A stretch of 64,000 nt of DNA, taken from NCBI GenBank assembly GCA_965214675.1, contig OZ243969.1, positions 1,488,001-1,552,000 of the forward strand, read 5' to 3'. Source of the DNA: WTFY01 sp965214675. GTDB lineage: Bacteria; Pseudomonadota; Gammaproteobacteria; UBA4575. This document shows positions 1-8,438 of this stretch, piece by piece (the first letter of the stretch is position 1; each line of letters starts with the position of its first letter). The notes under the pieces are model-generated. The model did not search any database and was not told where the DNA came from. It worked only from the letters and a program-made list of their open reading frames with translations. A program made the position numbers and the translations under genes.

Positions 1-693
1 CAACACCTCGTTGTCAACACCTGGTGTCTGCGGATCATTTGCGCCTGGAATGTCGAAGTTTGAATTCGCAGGAACATGTGCACCGCGAAACATGAATTTG
101 TCAGAATCAGCCGCTGGATTGAATCCGTTTGCTGCAAAGGTCACCATACCATTATCATCAGCATCTATTGCCGCGGAATCGACATAGGTTTTTTCTACAC
201 CAGTGCCACCACTACCAAAAAACACTGCATATCTCTGTGCAGTTGGGTCCTCAACATTGTTATAGAGCACACCCTCACGCACGACATTGCCCGCTTGGTT
301 GGTTTGGGTATAAGCGTTACTCACCCAGTTACCGCCAAGAGATGTATAAGTGGCATCTGTGTCTGACTTGAAACCGGTAGGCGTTTCATCGTCCATAATT
401 TTGCCCATGGCCTCGCTTATTTGACTTCGTGTGACCCTCTCATTATTGCCAAGGGCACCCGCTACTCTCATAGCTTCAGCATCAATGTCATCTTGTGAGA
501 CTGGAGTCACACAGTCAGGTGGTGTTCCTGTTTGCCCTGCAGGACACTCGTCAGCTGGTGGCATCCCATCGGCTGTGTCATCCATGGCTGTATCGCTGCT
601 ACTTGAGCCACCACCGCCGCCACAGCCAGTTATTCCAAGAGAAAATATGGCAAGCAGACAGACCGCTCCCCACAAACATCTGGTTTTGTACAT
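1..693 (-). CDS. Lipoprotein, Gly/Ser-rich N-terminus, C-terminally cut by window edge
   Basis: The reading frame stays open for 231 codons from an ATG at 691-693 to the window edge, so the C-terminus is missing. The start has a good AGGAG about 8 nt upstream. The protein opens with a basic and hydrophobic signal and a lipobox ending in Gly-Cys, followed by a run of glycines and then serines, so it is a lipoprotein on a flexible tether. The visible remainder is acidic, with Asp/Asn-rich loops and short beta-like segments. This recalls large surface lipoproteins, sometimes annotated as transferrin-binding-like, but no diagnostic motif is visible. It points the same way as the conjugation operon but is separated from it by 409 bp. 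Function unknown. Confidence 0.8.
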   Translation of the reverse strand, partial: MYKTRCLWGAVCLLAIFSLGITGCGGGGGSSSSDTAMDDTADGMPPADECPAGQTGTPPDCVTPVSQDDIDAEAMRVAGALGNNERVTRSQISEAMGKIMDDETPTGFKSDTDATYTSLGGNWVSNAYTQTNQAGNVVREGVLYNNVEDPTAQRYAVFFGSGGTGVEKTYVDSAAIDADDNGMVTFAANGFNPAADSDKFMFRGAHVPANSNFDIPGANDPQTPGVDNEVL

Positions 694-1102
694 CGTCAGA
701 CTCCTATGTCATGTCTGTTGCAAATTTCCGGCCTGGTGCCGGGCCATTGCAAACATCTACATAGGAAAAGATATTCCAGCCTATTTGCTTGGGCACGAGT
801 AGCTAACTTGCGCCGGGATCAAGCTTATTCAGCAGGTGACCCGACTGTGCGGGACCCCATGCAGATTGTTTGCAGGCCCCACTATATCAAAAACTTCGTG
901 AATTGGTAATCGTTCTATGAAATTTTCAAAAATATCTCCGGATCGGACTTTTTAGACATTTCACAAGACCTTTAGTTTTGAAGGTGTCTAAAAAGATTGC
1001 CGGTCAGCGTGTTGGGTGCTGCACCCGGCATGAGGATGATCCAGGGGAAGTGCCGAATACCATGCATGGAACCACGATGGGCTCCAGGCACATCTTCGAT
1101 GC
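694..1102. other. Intergenic region with an 11-bp perfect inverted repeat
   Basis: No convincing gene. Two 11-bp arms (CTTTTTAGACA at 948-958 and TGTCTAAAAAG at 985-995) are perfect reverse complements around 26 nt. This could be a terminator-like stem past the conjugation operon or a protein-binding site. The strip also holds the promoter and RBS of the leftward lipoprotein gene. GC is visibly lower than in the conjugation genes. Confidence 0.5.
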
Positions 1103-3811
1103 CTACCGGTTCGCGGCGATGCGCTCTGCGATTGCGTACACGGCCTCAAGTTCACTGCAACCGCGCTCGGCCATGATGGCCGCACGTTCGGCCTTCTCGT
1201 GCTTCTCGGTCATGGCCAGGGCCAGGCTCAAGGGTGGCGGCACATTTCTGAAAAGTGCTTCAAGCTTGTCGGAGAGCACCACGCCCTCAACGTATTTGCC
1301 GGGCTCCTTGCGCGCCGACAGCAGCAGGCTGCGCTGCACATCGCTGAGCTCGCGAAAACGTGCGATCTGCTCGACCTCTTCCTTGGGCATCACCAGGCAC
1401 AGCCACCACTCCATCATGTTGAGCATCTTGCGGCTTGCATCCGGGAAGTCCTCCAGGTTCTGGGTGGCGATCCAGAACCAGGCGCCGAGCTTGCGCCACA
1501 TCTTGGTGATCTTCACCACGTACCTTGCAAGCAGTGGGTTGGTGGTAATGATGTGCCCTTCGTCGGTCACTACCAATGTCGGACGTTCATCGTTCTGGCA
1601 GCGCTCCACCAGGCCGTTGATGTGGCTCATGATGGAAAGGTAGGCGACGGTCAGCTGGTCCTCGTAGCCTTCCCGCGCCAGCATGCCCATCTCCAGGATC
1701 GTGACATCGGCCTCGGGCCAGGCCTGTCCGGTGCGGTTGAAGAAGTGTCCGGCAAGCCCCGAACAGAAAAGCGCCATGCCATCGCCCATCTCAAGCGCCC
1801 GGGCGCGGCGCATCTCGGGCAGTTCCTTGTCTTTTGCGATCGCGCGCAATGCGCCGACCACATCCCCGGTAATCACCTGGTCGCGCCCGCTCTTTCGCAC
1901 CGCCTCGGCTGCGAGATGAATCGCGTTTCGGATCAGCAGGCGATCCGCGCGGCTCATGCGCGCATCCTCACCGGCATCGCCGCCGGTGATCATCACGCGC
2001 GCGGCAATCTCCATCTCGCCGAGAATATCGCGGGCCCCGGCATCGCTGGTGGATTCCGGGGGCGTATCCGATCCATCAGCAGGTTTGCGGGAACCGCCCG
2101 CCTTGTTGTCCAGCAGGCGAAGTGCATCGGCAAACGGTGGCAGGCTGACGTCGCGGTCCGGGTTCAGCACCACGGCGTTGACCGAGACCCCGTGCGCCCT
2201 GAAGTGCTCGCCCAGCAAAGAGAACGAGCCGCCGGCCTCGATGATGAAAAGCCGCGGGCGGTACATCGCGCACATCTGCTGGAGCAGGTAGACCAGCAGC
2301 GCGGACTTGCCGGCCCCGGTCGGCCCGAGGATCAGCATGTGCGCATTCTTCTTGCGGTCGTCCCTGTGCAGGGGGTCGAAGACCAGCGGCCCCGCGCCGC
2401 GGTTGAAGAACACCAGTCCCGGGTGGCCCGTGCCCCTGGAGCGCCCGTACAGCGGCAACAGGTTTGCTGCATGGCTTGAGAATACCAGGCGCGAGCGCTT
2501 GGTGATGCGATCAAGCGCCGGGTCGTAGGCCATCGGCAGGTTGCGCAGGTAGGCGTCCTGGGCCAGCAGGTCGGCCTCGCCGAGGATCGGCTGCAGGGCG
2601 TTCGGCAACAGCTGCGCGTTGAGCTGGTTGATGTTGGCGCGAAGCGCCTTTTCATCCTCGCCTCTGACGTAGAAGGCGAGCCCCATGGGATAGAGCTTGT
2701 TACCCTTGGCCATGGTGCGCTCCACGGCCTCGGCGTCCTCCCGGGTGAGCGCCGCATCGGCCGAATCCCCGACCGCGGCGCGCTTGATGCGCGCGATGTG
2801 CTCGCGAACGATATCCTGCGGGCGCACCACCAGGGTCTGCACCATCACGGTGTGCTCCGGCAGACGGTCGAACAGGGCGAAAACGTGATCGCCGGCACAG
2901 CGCTCGGCACTCATGTGCCCGATGTCCGGGGCACGGCGCAGGCCCTGCACGGTGACGAGCGTGTGCGCCAGGTCATCGAAATACCAGACCCCGGATTGTG
3001 AGCGCGGCATGGACAGCACCAGGGACTCGGCAAAGTCATGACCGAAGGCCAGCCCTGCATCACCCGGGTACGGGGCAAGATCAAACAGGCGCTCGACATC
3101 GCCTTGCGCGATGGCGGGATTGGGGTTGAACCAGCGAAGCAGCCAGGCATAGAGATCCTCACCACCGCCTCTTCTAACCCGGATGCCGGCCGATGTCAGC
3201 GATGCGGTGAGCTTGGTCACCACGTCATTGACGGCCTCGATCGCATCCTCAGGCGGTCCCGCCTTGGCCGCGCCCTGGATGCGCCGGTACAGCACGCAGC
3301 GTACGCGCCTGACCTGGCCGCGCCAGGGACTGCCGGTAACGGCGGTGTCGACAAACAGCCCGCCGCTTTGCGTGATGTGTGACAGGTGGGCGCTGAAGGC
3401 CTCGAGATACGCTTGCGTGAATGCGCACTCGCGGATGCCCTCTTTCGGATAGGCGCAGACCTCCCTGGTGAAGGCGGCAAGGCTCGGCTCATCCTGCACG
3501 TAGACCTGCATGATCCATGGTGCGCCGTCGACTTCCGGGATCGCCTCGGTGATCGCGGTCTGCACGCCGTCTCGCAGCTCGGTCATGAATTGCGGTGTTC
3601 TCGCCTCGGTACCTGCCGGGGTCAGCTCAAGCAACACCCCGACACTGACCCCGTCCTCGAGTGCGAAGGTTTGCGAGTCCGCGTCGTACTCGACCCAGGG
3701 CAGGAAGTCGGTGAACGACGGCGGGCGCTCGTACAGACGCGCAACCTGCGCGCTTTTTACCGCGGGTTGCTCTTGAGCACCCGGCAAAGGTCTTTGAAAG
3801 AACCGCTTCAC
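1103..3811 (-). CDS. VirB4/TraC-like conjugative transfer ATPase (TIGR03744, PFL_4706 family)
   Basis: This 902-residue ATPase is the motor that assembles and powers the type IV secretion channel of PFGI-1-class ICEs, working at the inner membrane. Visible are an N-terminal VirB4-like half, a Walker A (GPTGAGKS) near residue 492, and a Walker B ending in DEGH near residue 747 followed by a TQN sensor-like motif. Length matches the family. It starts at GTG, and that GTGA overlaps the stop of the upstream lipoprotein gene, so the two are translationally coupled. It is the last conjugation gene on this side. In complete elements TIGR03757/03756/03755 and TraG genes follow, but here only an intergenic strip and an unrelated lipoprotein do. 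Confidence 0.93.
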   Translation of the reverse strand: MKRFFQRPLPGAQEQPAVKSAQVARLYERPPSFTDFLPWVEYDADSQTFALEDGVSVGVLLELTPAGTEARTPQFMTELRDGVQTAITEAIPEVDGAPWIMQVYVQDEPSLAAFTREVCAYPKEGIRECAFTQAYLEAFSAHLSHITQSGGLFVDTAVTGSPWRGQVRRVRCVLYRRIQGAAKAGPPEDAIEAVNDVVTKLTASLTSAGIRVRRGGGEDLYAWLLRWFNPNPAIAQGDVERLFDLAPYPGDAGLAFGHDFAESLVLSMPRSQSGVWYFDDLAHTLVTVQGLRRAPDIGHMSAERCAGDHVFALFDRLPEHTVMVQTLVVRPQDIVREHIARIKRAAVGDSADAALTREDAEAVERTMAKGNKLYPMGLAFYVRGEDEKALRANINQLNAQLLPNALQPILGEADLLAQDAYLRNLPMAYDPALDRITKRSRLVFSSHAANLLPLYGRSRGTGHPGLVFFNRGAGPLVFDPLHRDDRKKNAHMLILGPTGAGKSALLVYLLQQMCAMYRPRLFIIEAGGSFSLLGEHFRAHGVSVNAVVLNPDRDVSLPPFADALRLLDNKAGGSRKPADGSDTPPESTSDAGARDILGEMEIAARVMITGGDAGEDARMSRADRLLIRNAIHLAAEAVRKSGRDQVITGDVVGALRAIAKDKELPEMRRARALEMGDGMALFCSGLAGHFFNRTGQAWPEADVTILEMGMLAREGYEDQLTVAYLSIMSHINGLVERCQNDERPTLVVTDEGHIITTNPLLARYVVKITKMWRKLGAWFWIATQNLEDFPDASRKMLNMMEWWLCLVMPKEEVEQIARFRELSDVQRSLLLSARKEPGKYVEGVVLSDKLEALFRNVPPPLSLALAMTEKHEKAERAAIMAERGCSELEAVYAIAERIAANR

Positions 3812-4212
3812 GGGGTGCTCGGGACCCGTGCCTCACCCGGGCGCGCATAGTGGATGCGCGCATACATCGGGAAGCTCGTGTGATAGCCCGGCACGGGCAC
3901 CTGCTCGGGGCCTGCCAGGTGCGGGTACACGTACATCACCAGCTCGGGGTTCGCCACCCGGGCAAACCGCACATTGAGTGCAGCACCCGGGCGTGCGCCT
4001 GGCTCTGCAGGGGTCATGGCATCCACCGGATTTTCCTGCACGGATTCACGTAGCCCCCGCAGGTCATCGTGACCTGCAGCTCGCATGTGCGCCTCGTAAA
4101 TGGTGCGGATGCCCGGGGCATCCGGGGACACCACGGCCTGCTTGCCCGCCGTGCAGGCACCCAGCAGGCTAGTCCAGGCGAGGAACGTGATGATGGTCTG
4201 GCGTGCTTGCAT
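3808..4212 (-). CDS. Conjugal transfer lipoprotein (TIGR03751 family)
   Basis: A 134-residue lipoprotein of the ICE mating-pair apparatus, probably a small outer-membrane component near the TraK/TraV-like core. It has a signal peptide ending in a Leu-Leu-Gly-Ala-Cys lipobox. The C-terminal region is rich in Tyr and Pro (YVYPHL, PGYHTSFPMYARIHY), the usual signature of this family. A strong AGGAG lies 8 nt before the ATG. Its 5' end overlaps the 3' end of the TIGR03752 gene by 44 bp, and its stop overlaps the GTG of the ATPase, consistent with one operon. Confidence 0.9.
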   Translation of the reverse strand: MQARQTIITFLAWTSLLGACTAGKQAVVSPDAPGIRTIYEAHMRAAGHDDLRGLRESVQENPVDAMTPAEPGARPGAALNVRFARVANPELVMYVYPHLAGPEQVPVPGYHTSFPMYARIHYARPGEARVPSTP

Positions 4213-5509
4213 AATCGAGTCTCCTGCCGTGTGGTTCGAGATCTATGGTGAGTTCATGGTCGACGTGGATGGCGAGGCGCACCCCGGCAAGCGCAACCAC
4301 GGCATCGAAGCTTTGTGACTGGCGCTCGGTGAGCCAGCGGGTAATCTCCTCGCTGCCACTCGATACGGTCTTGCCGAGTACGTAGGCCCCGTGATCGCCG
4401 CTAACCTGTCCGGAGGAGGCACCGTGCGGTTCGATGCTGACGGTGGTCTGGGATGCGGCCGCGGCTTCGGCCGCCGCCTGCAAGGCGCTCACGGCGATGC
4501 GCTGGCTCAAAAAGGCCGGCGCATTGGTCTTGCGCTTGCCACTGATGCAGGGGAAACCCTGGTGATCGGAGATCCAGGCGAGCGCCTCGCCGCCGTCAGT
4601 GCTGATCGTTCGGATCGTGCCGTCATCGAATACGAAGGTCACCGAATCCAGGCGCCCGGTGATGCACGACAGTGTCCAGTCACCAATCGCCGTACCGCTC
4701 CACACCATGCCACGCACACCGGGCACGGTATGCCCGTTCGCAGCCAGGTTATCGGCCCCGGTGATCACCTTGAACGGCATCGGGTCGCGCACCTGCCCGT
4801 GCACCGGCACGCGACCAACCAGTGCGGTGAGCGCGGTCGCACCCAGCAGGGTCGCATTGCGCGGCACAGTAAAGGCGGGCACAGGCGCTGGTTCAGTCGG
4901 GGTCCCGGGTGCGAGACCCTGCAGCAGGCCGGGTGGTGGAGGCAGGTCCGGCGTGAGGGTTGTCGGGTCCAGCCCGGAGTGTGCGTTTGCATCGAGCGGG
5001 TCGATCCACACCAGTGACGTCGGTGCATGCGCGCCGGTACCCGGTGTGAGTGCGCCCTGTCCCACGGGAAGCGCTGTACCTTCATCTCTTTGCCGGCCCA
5101 GGGCACTGGAGAGATGCTCGATGCGCTCGGCAAGCTTCGCAAGGCGGGTGGTATTCTCCTCCTCGTGCGAGCTGCGCGCGTGTTCTCGCTCGAGCCACTC
5201 GAGGTGTACGCGGGCCATGATGGTCTCCTCGACCTGGGCGCGGTCGGTGAGCAGCGTCTTGTTTTCCTCTCGAAGGCGCTGGCCTTCCAGGCGCAGCGTC
5301 TCGACTTCCGAGGTCATGGCCGCGACGTTCGCGGTCAGGGTCTTGATGGTGTCCGCCGGGGTGTCGGCATCCGGTACCGGTGCGGTGGGCACTGCCTGCA
5401 TGACGGCCAGCTCCTGCGGACCATCGGTGCACGAGCGCAGCACCGTGGCGCCCGAGACCAGCACCACGAAGCCTGTGATGATGACAAGCAGGCGGTTATT
5501 GGCGAACAT
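4169..5509 (-). CDS. ICE conjugation protein, TraB-like (TIGR03752 family)
   Basis: A TraB/VirB10-like bridge of the type IV secretion core. One N-terminal membrane segment is followed by a coiled coil of about 80 residues rich in Glu, Gln and Leu, then a Pro-rich spacer and a C-terminal beta-rich domain, the layout of proteins spanning from inner to outer membrane. I chose the ATG at 5509 rather than a TTG 27 nt upstream because family members begin with an MxxNRLL-type segment just before the membrane helix. It overlaps the upstream TIGR03749 gene by 14 bp. The 446-residue length is normal for the family. Confidence 0.88.
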   Translation of the reverse strand: MFANNRLLVIITGFVVLVSGATVLRSCTDGPQELAVMQAVPTAPVPDADTPADTIKTLTANVAAMTSEVETLRLEGQRLREENKTLLTDRAQVEETIMARVHLEWLEREHARSSHEEENTTRLAKLAERIEHLSSALGRQRDEGTALPVGQGALTPGTGAHAPTSLVWIDPLDANAHSGLDPTTLTPDLPPPPGLLQGLAPGTPTEPAPVPAFTVPRNATLLGATALTALVGRVPVHGQVRDPMPFKVITGADNLAANGHTVPGVRGMVWSGTAIGDWTLSCITGRLDSVTFVFDDGTIRTISTDGGEALAWISDHQGFPCISGKRKTNAPAFLSQRIAVSALQAAAEAAAASQTTVSIEPHGASSGQVSGDHGAYVLGKTVSSGSEEITRWLTERQSQSFDAVVALAGVRLAIHVDHELTIDLEPHGRRLDYASTPDHHHVPRLD

Positions 5510-6302
5510 CGGGGGCCGGCGGTACCAAGTGCTCAAGCGCTTGGGTGGAGATCAGGTAGACCGTGGTGGAATCGGCCTGCTGTCCTTTGGCCTGCAGGGT
5601 GTTGTGCTGGAAGGTCGCTGCGCGCCAGTCACCGCGAAGCATGCGGGCATCGAGGGCCACCGCCCCGGTACTGCGGTTGGTGATCTCAACGGCCGTCACG
5701 TACAGGCCGTGGGCACGCCAGGCGATGCGCGGTACGGCCTGTACGGCCCCGCCGCGAACGAGCGCCACCGGGGCGCCGGGTACGGGTATGCGCGAGATGC
5801 CCGGAACAGCGTGCGCCAGTCGCTTCGGGGCATAGAGCTGTCTGGCGGCAAAGCGGGTCAGGGCCACGTAGGTGTTTGGCGATGCGGGGGGCATGTCATC
5901 AGGCCCTGCAGCGGCGTGGTGTTTTCGGGACTGCACAAAGTGCACGGTGGGCCCGGGCGGTGCCCCGTCCACGGCCTCAAGATCGAGCAGGTAGACCGGG
6001 CCGCCGCCGAGGGTCTTGACCTGCACGCGAGAAGGCTTGAACGCGCTCACGGCTTTCAGGTAGAGGCTGCCATCGAGGCTTTGTGCACGAAGCTTGGATT
6101 GAAGGGCGCGTGGCATACCAAGCGTGACCGGCGCCGGGAAGTGCACGATGCGCTCGATCCCGGTGGCCAGCTCAATGCGCACCGGCACCTTCTCCCAGGT
6201 CATGCGAAGCGCATCCTCGGTCGCGTGTGCAGGCGCTGCCAGCAGCACGATTGCCGCCAGGCACAGGACGAATGGTCGGGCCCTGCAGAGTGCGCGCATC
6301 AT
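5496..6302 (-). CDS. ICE conjugation protein, TraK-like (TIGR03749 family)
   Basis: A periplasmic protein of 268 residues, the TraK/VirB9-like secretin partner in the mating-pair core. A clear cleavable signal peptide (hydrophobic run ending Ala-His-Ala) precedes a beta-rich domain with the family pattern of an ERI-type strand followed by PAPV and later aromatic-rich strands. The start ATG overlaps the stop of the TIGR03746 gene as ATGA, so translation is coupled. Position between TraE-like and TraB-like genes matches the conserved order in PFGI-1-type elements. Confidence 0.88.
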   Translation of the reverse strand: MMRALCRARPFVLCLAAIVLLAAPAHATEDALRMTWEKVPVRIELATGIERIVHFPAPVTLGMPRALQSKLRAQSLDGSLYLKAVSAFKPSRVQVKTLGGGPVYLLDLEAVDGAPPGPTVHFVQSRKHHAAAGPDDMPPASPNTYVALTRFAARQLYAPKRLAHAVPGISRIPVPGAPVALVRGGAVQAVPRIAWRAHGLYVTAVEITNRSTGAVALDARMLRGDWRAATFQHNTLQAKGQQADSTTVYLISTQALEHLVPPAPDVRQ

Positions 6303-6949
6303 GATGCCGCCTCGCCGGATTCGATCTCGGTGTCCTGAAGACGCCGCGGCCCGGGTGCGGCAAAGCCGTCAAGCGCCAGCCCCCAGGGATTGGTTTCCGG
6401 GTCGATTGCAAGGCGCACGATGCGGATCGGGTAGCGGATGTGCGTGCGCTTGACGGTCATGCCCTTGACGGACTCGAACAGCTCGAGATCCAGCCACACC
6501 ACCCAGGCGTCTTGTGCGAGCACATCGACACGCGCCTCGGAGTACCCGTGCCCCGGCACTTCCTGCACGCCGCGAACGCGGTAGGCGAGTTCGCCCTGGC
6601 GGCCCTTCATCTCAAGATCCGCCAGCAGCTTGGCACGGTAACGTGCACTGAGATACGGCGAGACCCGAAAGATCGCCTGCCCGTAATCCTCGGCGCCATC
6701 CACCGCCCAGCGGTTCAGCTGCTGGAAGATGTAGTAGGCGAAGGCATAGACGTTGGCTGGCGGCACCTCGCCGGCGGCCTGTACGGCGCCTGAGCGAAGA
6801 TCGGGGGGCACGTGCACGGTCAGGTGCCTGGGGGCCTGCGCCCAGCCGTACCACAGCGCCAGGATCACAAGCACCTGTACGGCGATGACGGCCCACAGCG
6901 AGCGCAGGTGCGCACGCACATTATCGATCTCGTGGCGATAGCGGCGCAT
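6299..6949 (-). CDS. ICE conjugation protein, TraE-like (TIGR03746 family)
   Basis: A 216-residue inner-membrane protein with a short cytoplasmic basic start, one transmembrane helix at about residues 17-36, and a periplasmic domain, the VirB8/TraE-like scaffold of the type IV secretion core. Family markers include an LRSLWAVIAVQVL-type helix and the AFAYYIFQQLNRW stretch in the periplasmic part. Its 5' end overlaps the TIGR03750 gene by 29 bp and its 3' end overlaps the TIGR03749 start. Confidence 0.9.
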   Translation of the reverse strand: MRRYRHEIDNVRAHLRSLWAVIAVQVLVILALWYGWAQAPRHLTVHVPPDLRSGAVQAAGEVPPANVYAFAYYIFQQLNRWAVDGAEDYGQAIFRVSPYLSARYRAKLLADLEMKGRQGELAYRVRGVQEVPGHGYSEARVDVLAQDAWVVWLDLELFESVKGMTVKRTHIRYPIRIVRLAIDPETNPWGLALDGFAAPGPRRLQDTEIESGEAAS

Positions 6950-7301
6950 GAGTCCGTCTTCCGAGATCCCAGGTGCCTGAGCGCAGCACGAAGGTCGATG
7001 CGCGAAGCCCGCGGGATTCGAGTGCGATCAGGATGCGCTGCTGGTAGTAGCCGTCGGGGCGCCCGCGCTTGATGCGCGCAAAAAGCCCGGCCAGCACGAC
7101 CACACTTGCGACCACGCCGACGGCGGCGATGCCGAATCCCATGGTGAGTGCGCCCGCAAGCCCGGCAAGGAGGAGGCTTGCCGGAAGCCATACGAGCGCG
7201 CTCAAACCGGTGATGATGCCAAGCTCCATCGAGGAGCAGCCCTTGAAGACGACCGGCTCGCAATTGAGGCGATCGGCCCGGACCTCGTCTCGCACGGACA
7301 T
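6921..7301 (-). CDS. ICE conjugation membrane protein, TraL-like (TIGR03750 family)
   Basis: A 126-residue protein with a hydrophilic N-terminus containing the family-typical RLNxEPVVFKG motif, two closely spaced transmembrane helices, and a basic C-terminal tail. It corresponds to TraL/VirB3-like small inner-membrane subunits that tether the VirB4 ATPase. It begins 3 nt after the stop of the TIGR03745 gene, so coupling is likely. Confidence 0.9.
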   Translation of the reverse strand: MSVRDEVRADRLNCEPVVFKGCSSMELGIITGLSALVWLPASLLLAGLAGALTMGFGIAAVGVVASVVVLAGLFARIKRGRPDGYYQQRILIALESRGLRASTFVLRSGTWDLGRRTHAPLSPRDR

Positions 7302-7304
7302 CGC

Positions 7305-7649
7305 TCAGATGACGCCGGCGGCTTCGGTGAGCAGGTAGCTCGCAAAGGTCAAAACGATCGCCCCGACGATGCCGAGCACACCGACCTCGGCCCACTCCGC
7401 CTTGCCCTGGCGCGCCTCGTTGAACTTGGCAAGACCGAGGTAGGCGATCCACAGAAAGCCGAGCACCGCGATGGCGAGCCCGAGCACCAGGCCGCCGTCC
7501 TTGATGTAGCCCTGGATCAGCCCGATCCAGTCGCCGGCCCCGGGCGCCGTGCTCGGCGCCACCGGGGTGGGCAATGCGCCACGCACGGGCGCGAAAGGGA
7601 CAGGCAAGGCGAGGACACCCGGCCCTGGTTTGAGTCGCTTGATTATCAT
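7305..7649 (-). CDS. ICE conjugation membrane protein, pilin-like (TIGR03745 family)
   Basis: A 114-residue membrane protein. An N-terminal signal-like segment is followed by two hydrophobic helices separated by a short charged loop (KFNEARQGKAEW), the hairpin topology of VirB2/TraA-like pilins. I chose the second of two neighbouring ATGs because AGGAG lies 8 nt before it and only 2 nt before the first. Its position between TIGR03758 and TIGR03750 genes is the conserved one. Confidence 0.9.
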   Translation of the reverse strand: MIIKRLKPGPGVLALPVPFAPVRGALPTPVAPSTAPGAGDWIGLIQGYIKDGGLVLGLAIAVLGFLWIAYLGLAKFNEARQGKAEWAEVGVLGIVGAIVLTFASYLLTEAAGVI

Positions 7650-7708
7650 GTGCATTTCTCCTGTCGGCGGGCACAGCCCGCATGATTGATGCAGTGGTGA
7701 TGCCAAAC

Positions 7709-7939
7709 TCACCGCAGGTAAAATCCCAACACCATCAAGACGATGCTGGCGCGAAGGGCCGCCCACATCACATCAAAGAGCGCACACTGGCCCGTCTGCC
7801 AGGCACGAAAGCTGCCCAGCACCACCCACACCACCCAGATGAAGGCCAGCAACACCGTGATGGAGGCGATGGCGGTGGCCAGTGTCGAGGGGGCCACGCC
7901 TGAGCCGGCCTGGAAGGCCGCCTGCTGGGCGGAGTTCAC
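7709..7939 (-). CDS. ICE conjugation small membrane protein (TIGR03758 family)
   Basis: A 76-residue protein with two transmembrane helices joined by a short loop (FRAWQTGQ), typical of TIGR03758 subunits found between RAQPRD and TIGR03745 genes. It starts at GTG overlapping the RAQPRD stop (GTGA). Exact role in pilus or channel assembly is not established for the family. Confidence 0.88.
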   Translation of the reverse strand: MNSAQQAAFQAGSGVAPSTLATAIASITVLLAFIWVVWVVLGSFRAWQTGQCALFDVMWAALRASIVLMVLGFYLR

Positions 7940-8256
7940 CGGCGATAGTCGCCGCGCAGGGGGGTGAAGCTTCGGGGCGCTTCGCGCACCGCATCCAGGT
8001 GGTCTTTGAGTCCATCCGTGATCCGCGCAAGGTCACGGCGCAGCCAGTCGTAGCGAAACGTGATGCGATTGCCGGTCGTTGCCGCGGCCTCGGCCTCGAC
8101 AATCAACGGCTCCAGCACTTGAAGCTCGTGCACGATATTTGCGAGTGCCTCGTGCTCAGCCTCCGGCGCGCCAAGCACAGGGCCTGCCAGGGCCGCGATC
8201 AACGCGGCCACCGGCAGGAAGGTTAAAGGGCAGTTGGGTTTGATCGGTTGAAACAT
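7936..8256 (-). CDS. RAQPRD family ICE protein (TIGR01690)
   Basis: A 106-residue secreted protein with a signal peptide ending near Gly-Ala, then an alpha-helical domain with the family hallmarks FRYDWLRRDL and a C-terminal PLRGDYRR. RAQPRD proteins occur only in conjugative elements of this class, but their role is unknown. The ATG at 8256 places the signal peptide correctly; an in-frame upstream extension has no RBS. It is the first gene of the left half of the operon, separated from TIGR03747 by the cargo block. Confidence 0.88.
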   Translation of the reverse strand: MFQPIKPNCPLTFLPVAALIAALAGPVLGAPEAEHEALANIVHELQVLEPLIVEAEAAATTGNRITFRYDWLRRDLARITDGLKDHLDAVREAPRSFTPLRGDYRR

Positions 8257-8438
8257 GGGCACATGGTGGGCCAGCGTGCGGGTACATGCGAGGGGAAATC
8301 GATTCACGAAGGTGCACGCTTTATGCATGCACGCGAACTCGGCTCATCGGCAAGCATTAACGACGCACGGATGGCAAGGTTGAATTGCAGAGAGCGGGCG
8401 CAAGCCGGTCAATCATGGGGTGCCGATCCCCGTGAATG

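Noticed and set aside
948..995. Inverted repeat as ends of a miniature transposon
   Set aside because: Only 48 bp in total and no target-site duplication, so a MITE or IS is not supported.
1199..2479. 426-codon + strand frame opposite the VirB4-like ATPase
   Set aside because: Shadow of the ATPase gene, rich in His/Gly/Gln without motifs.
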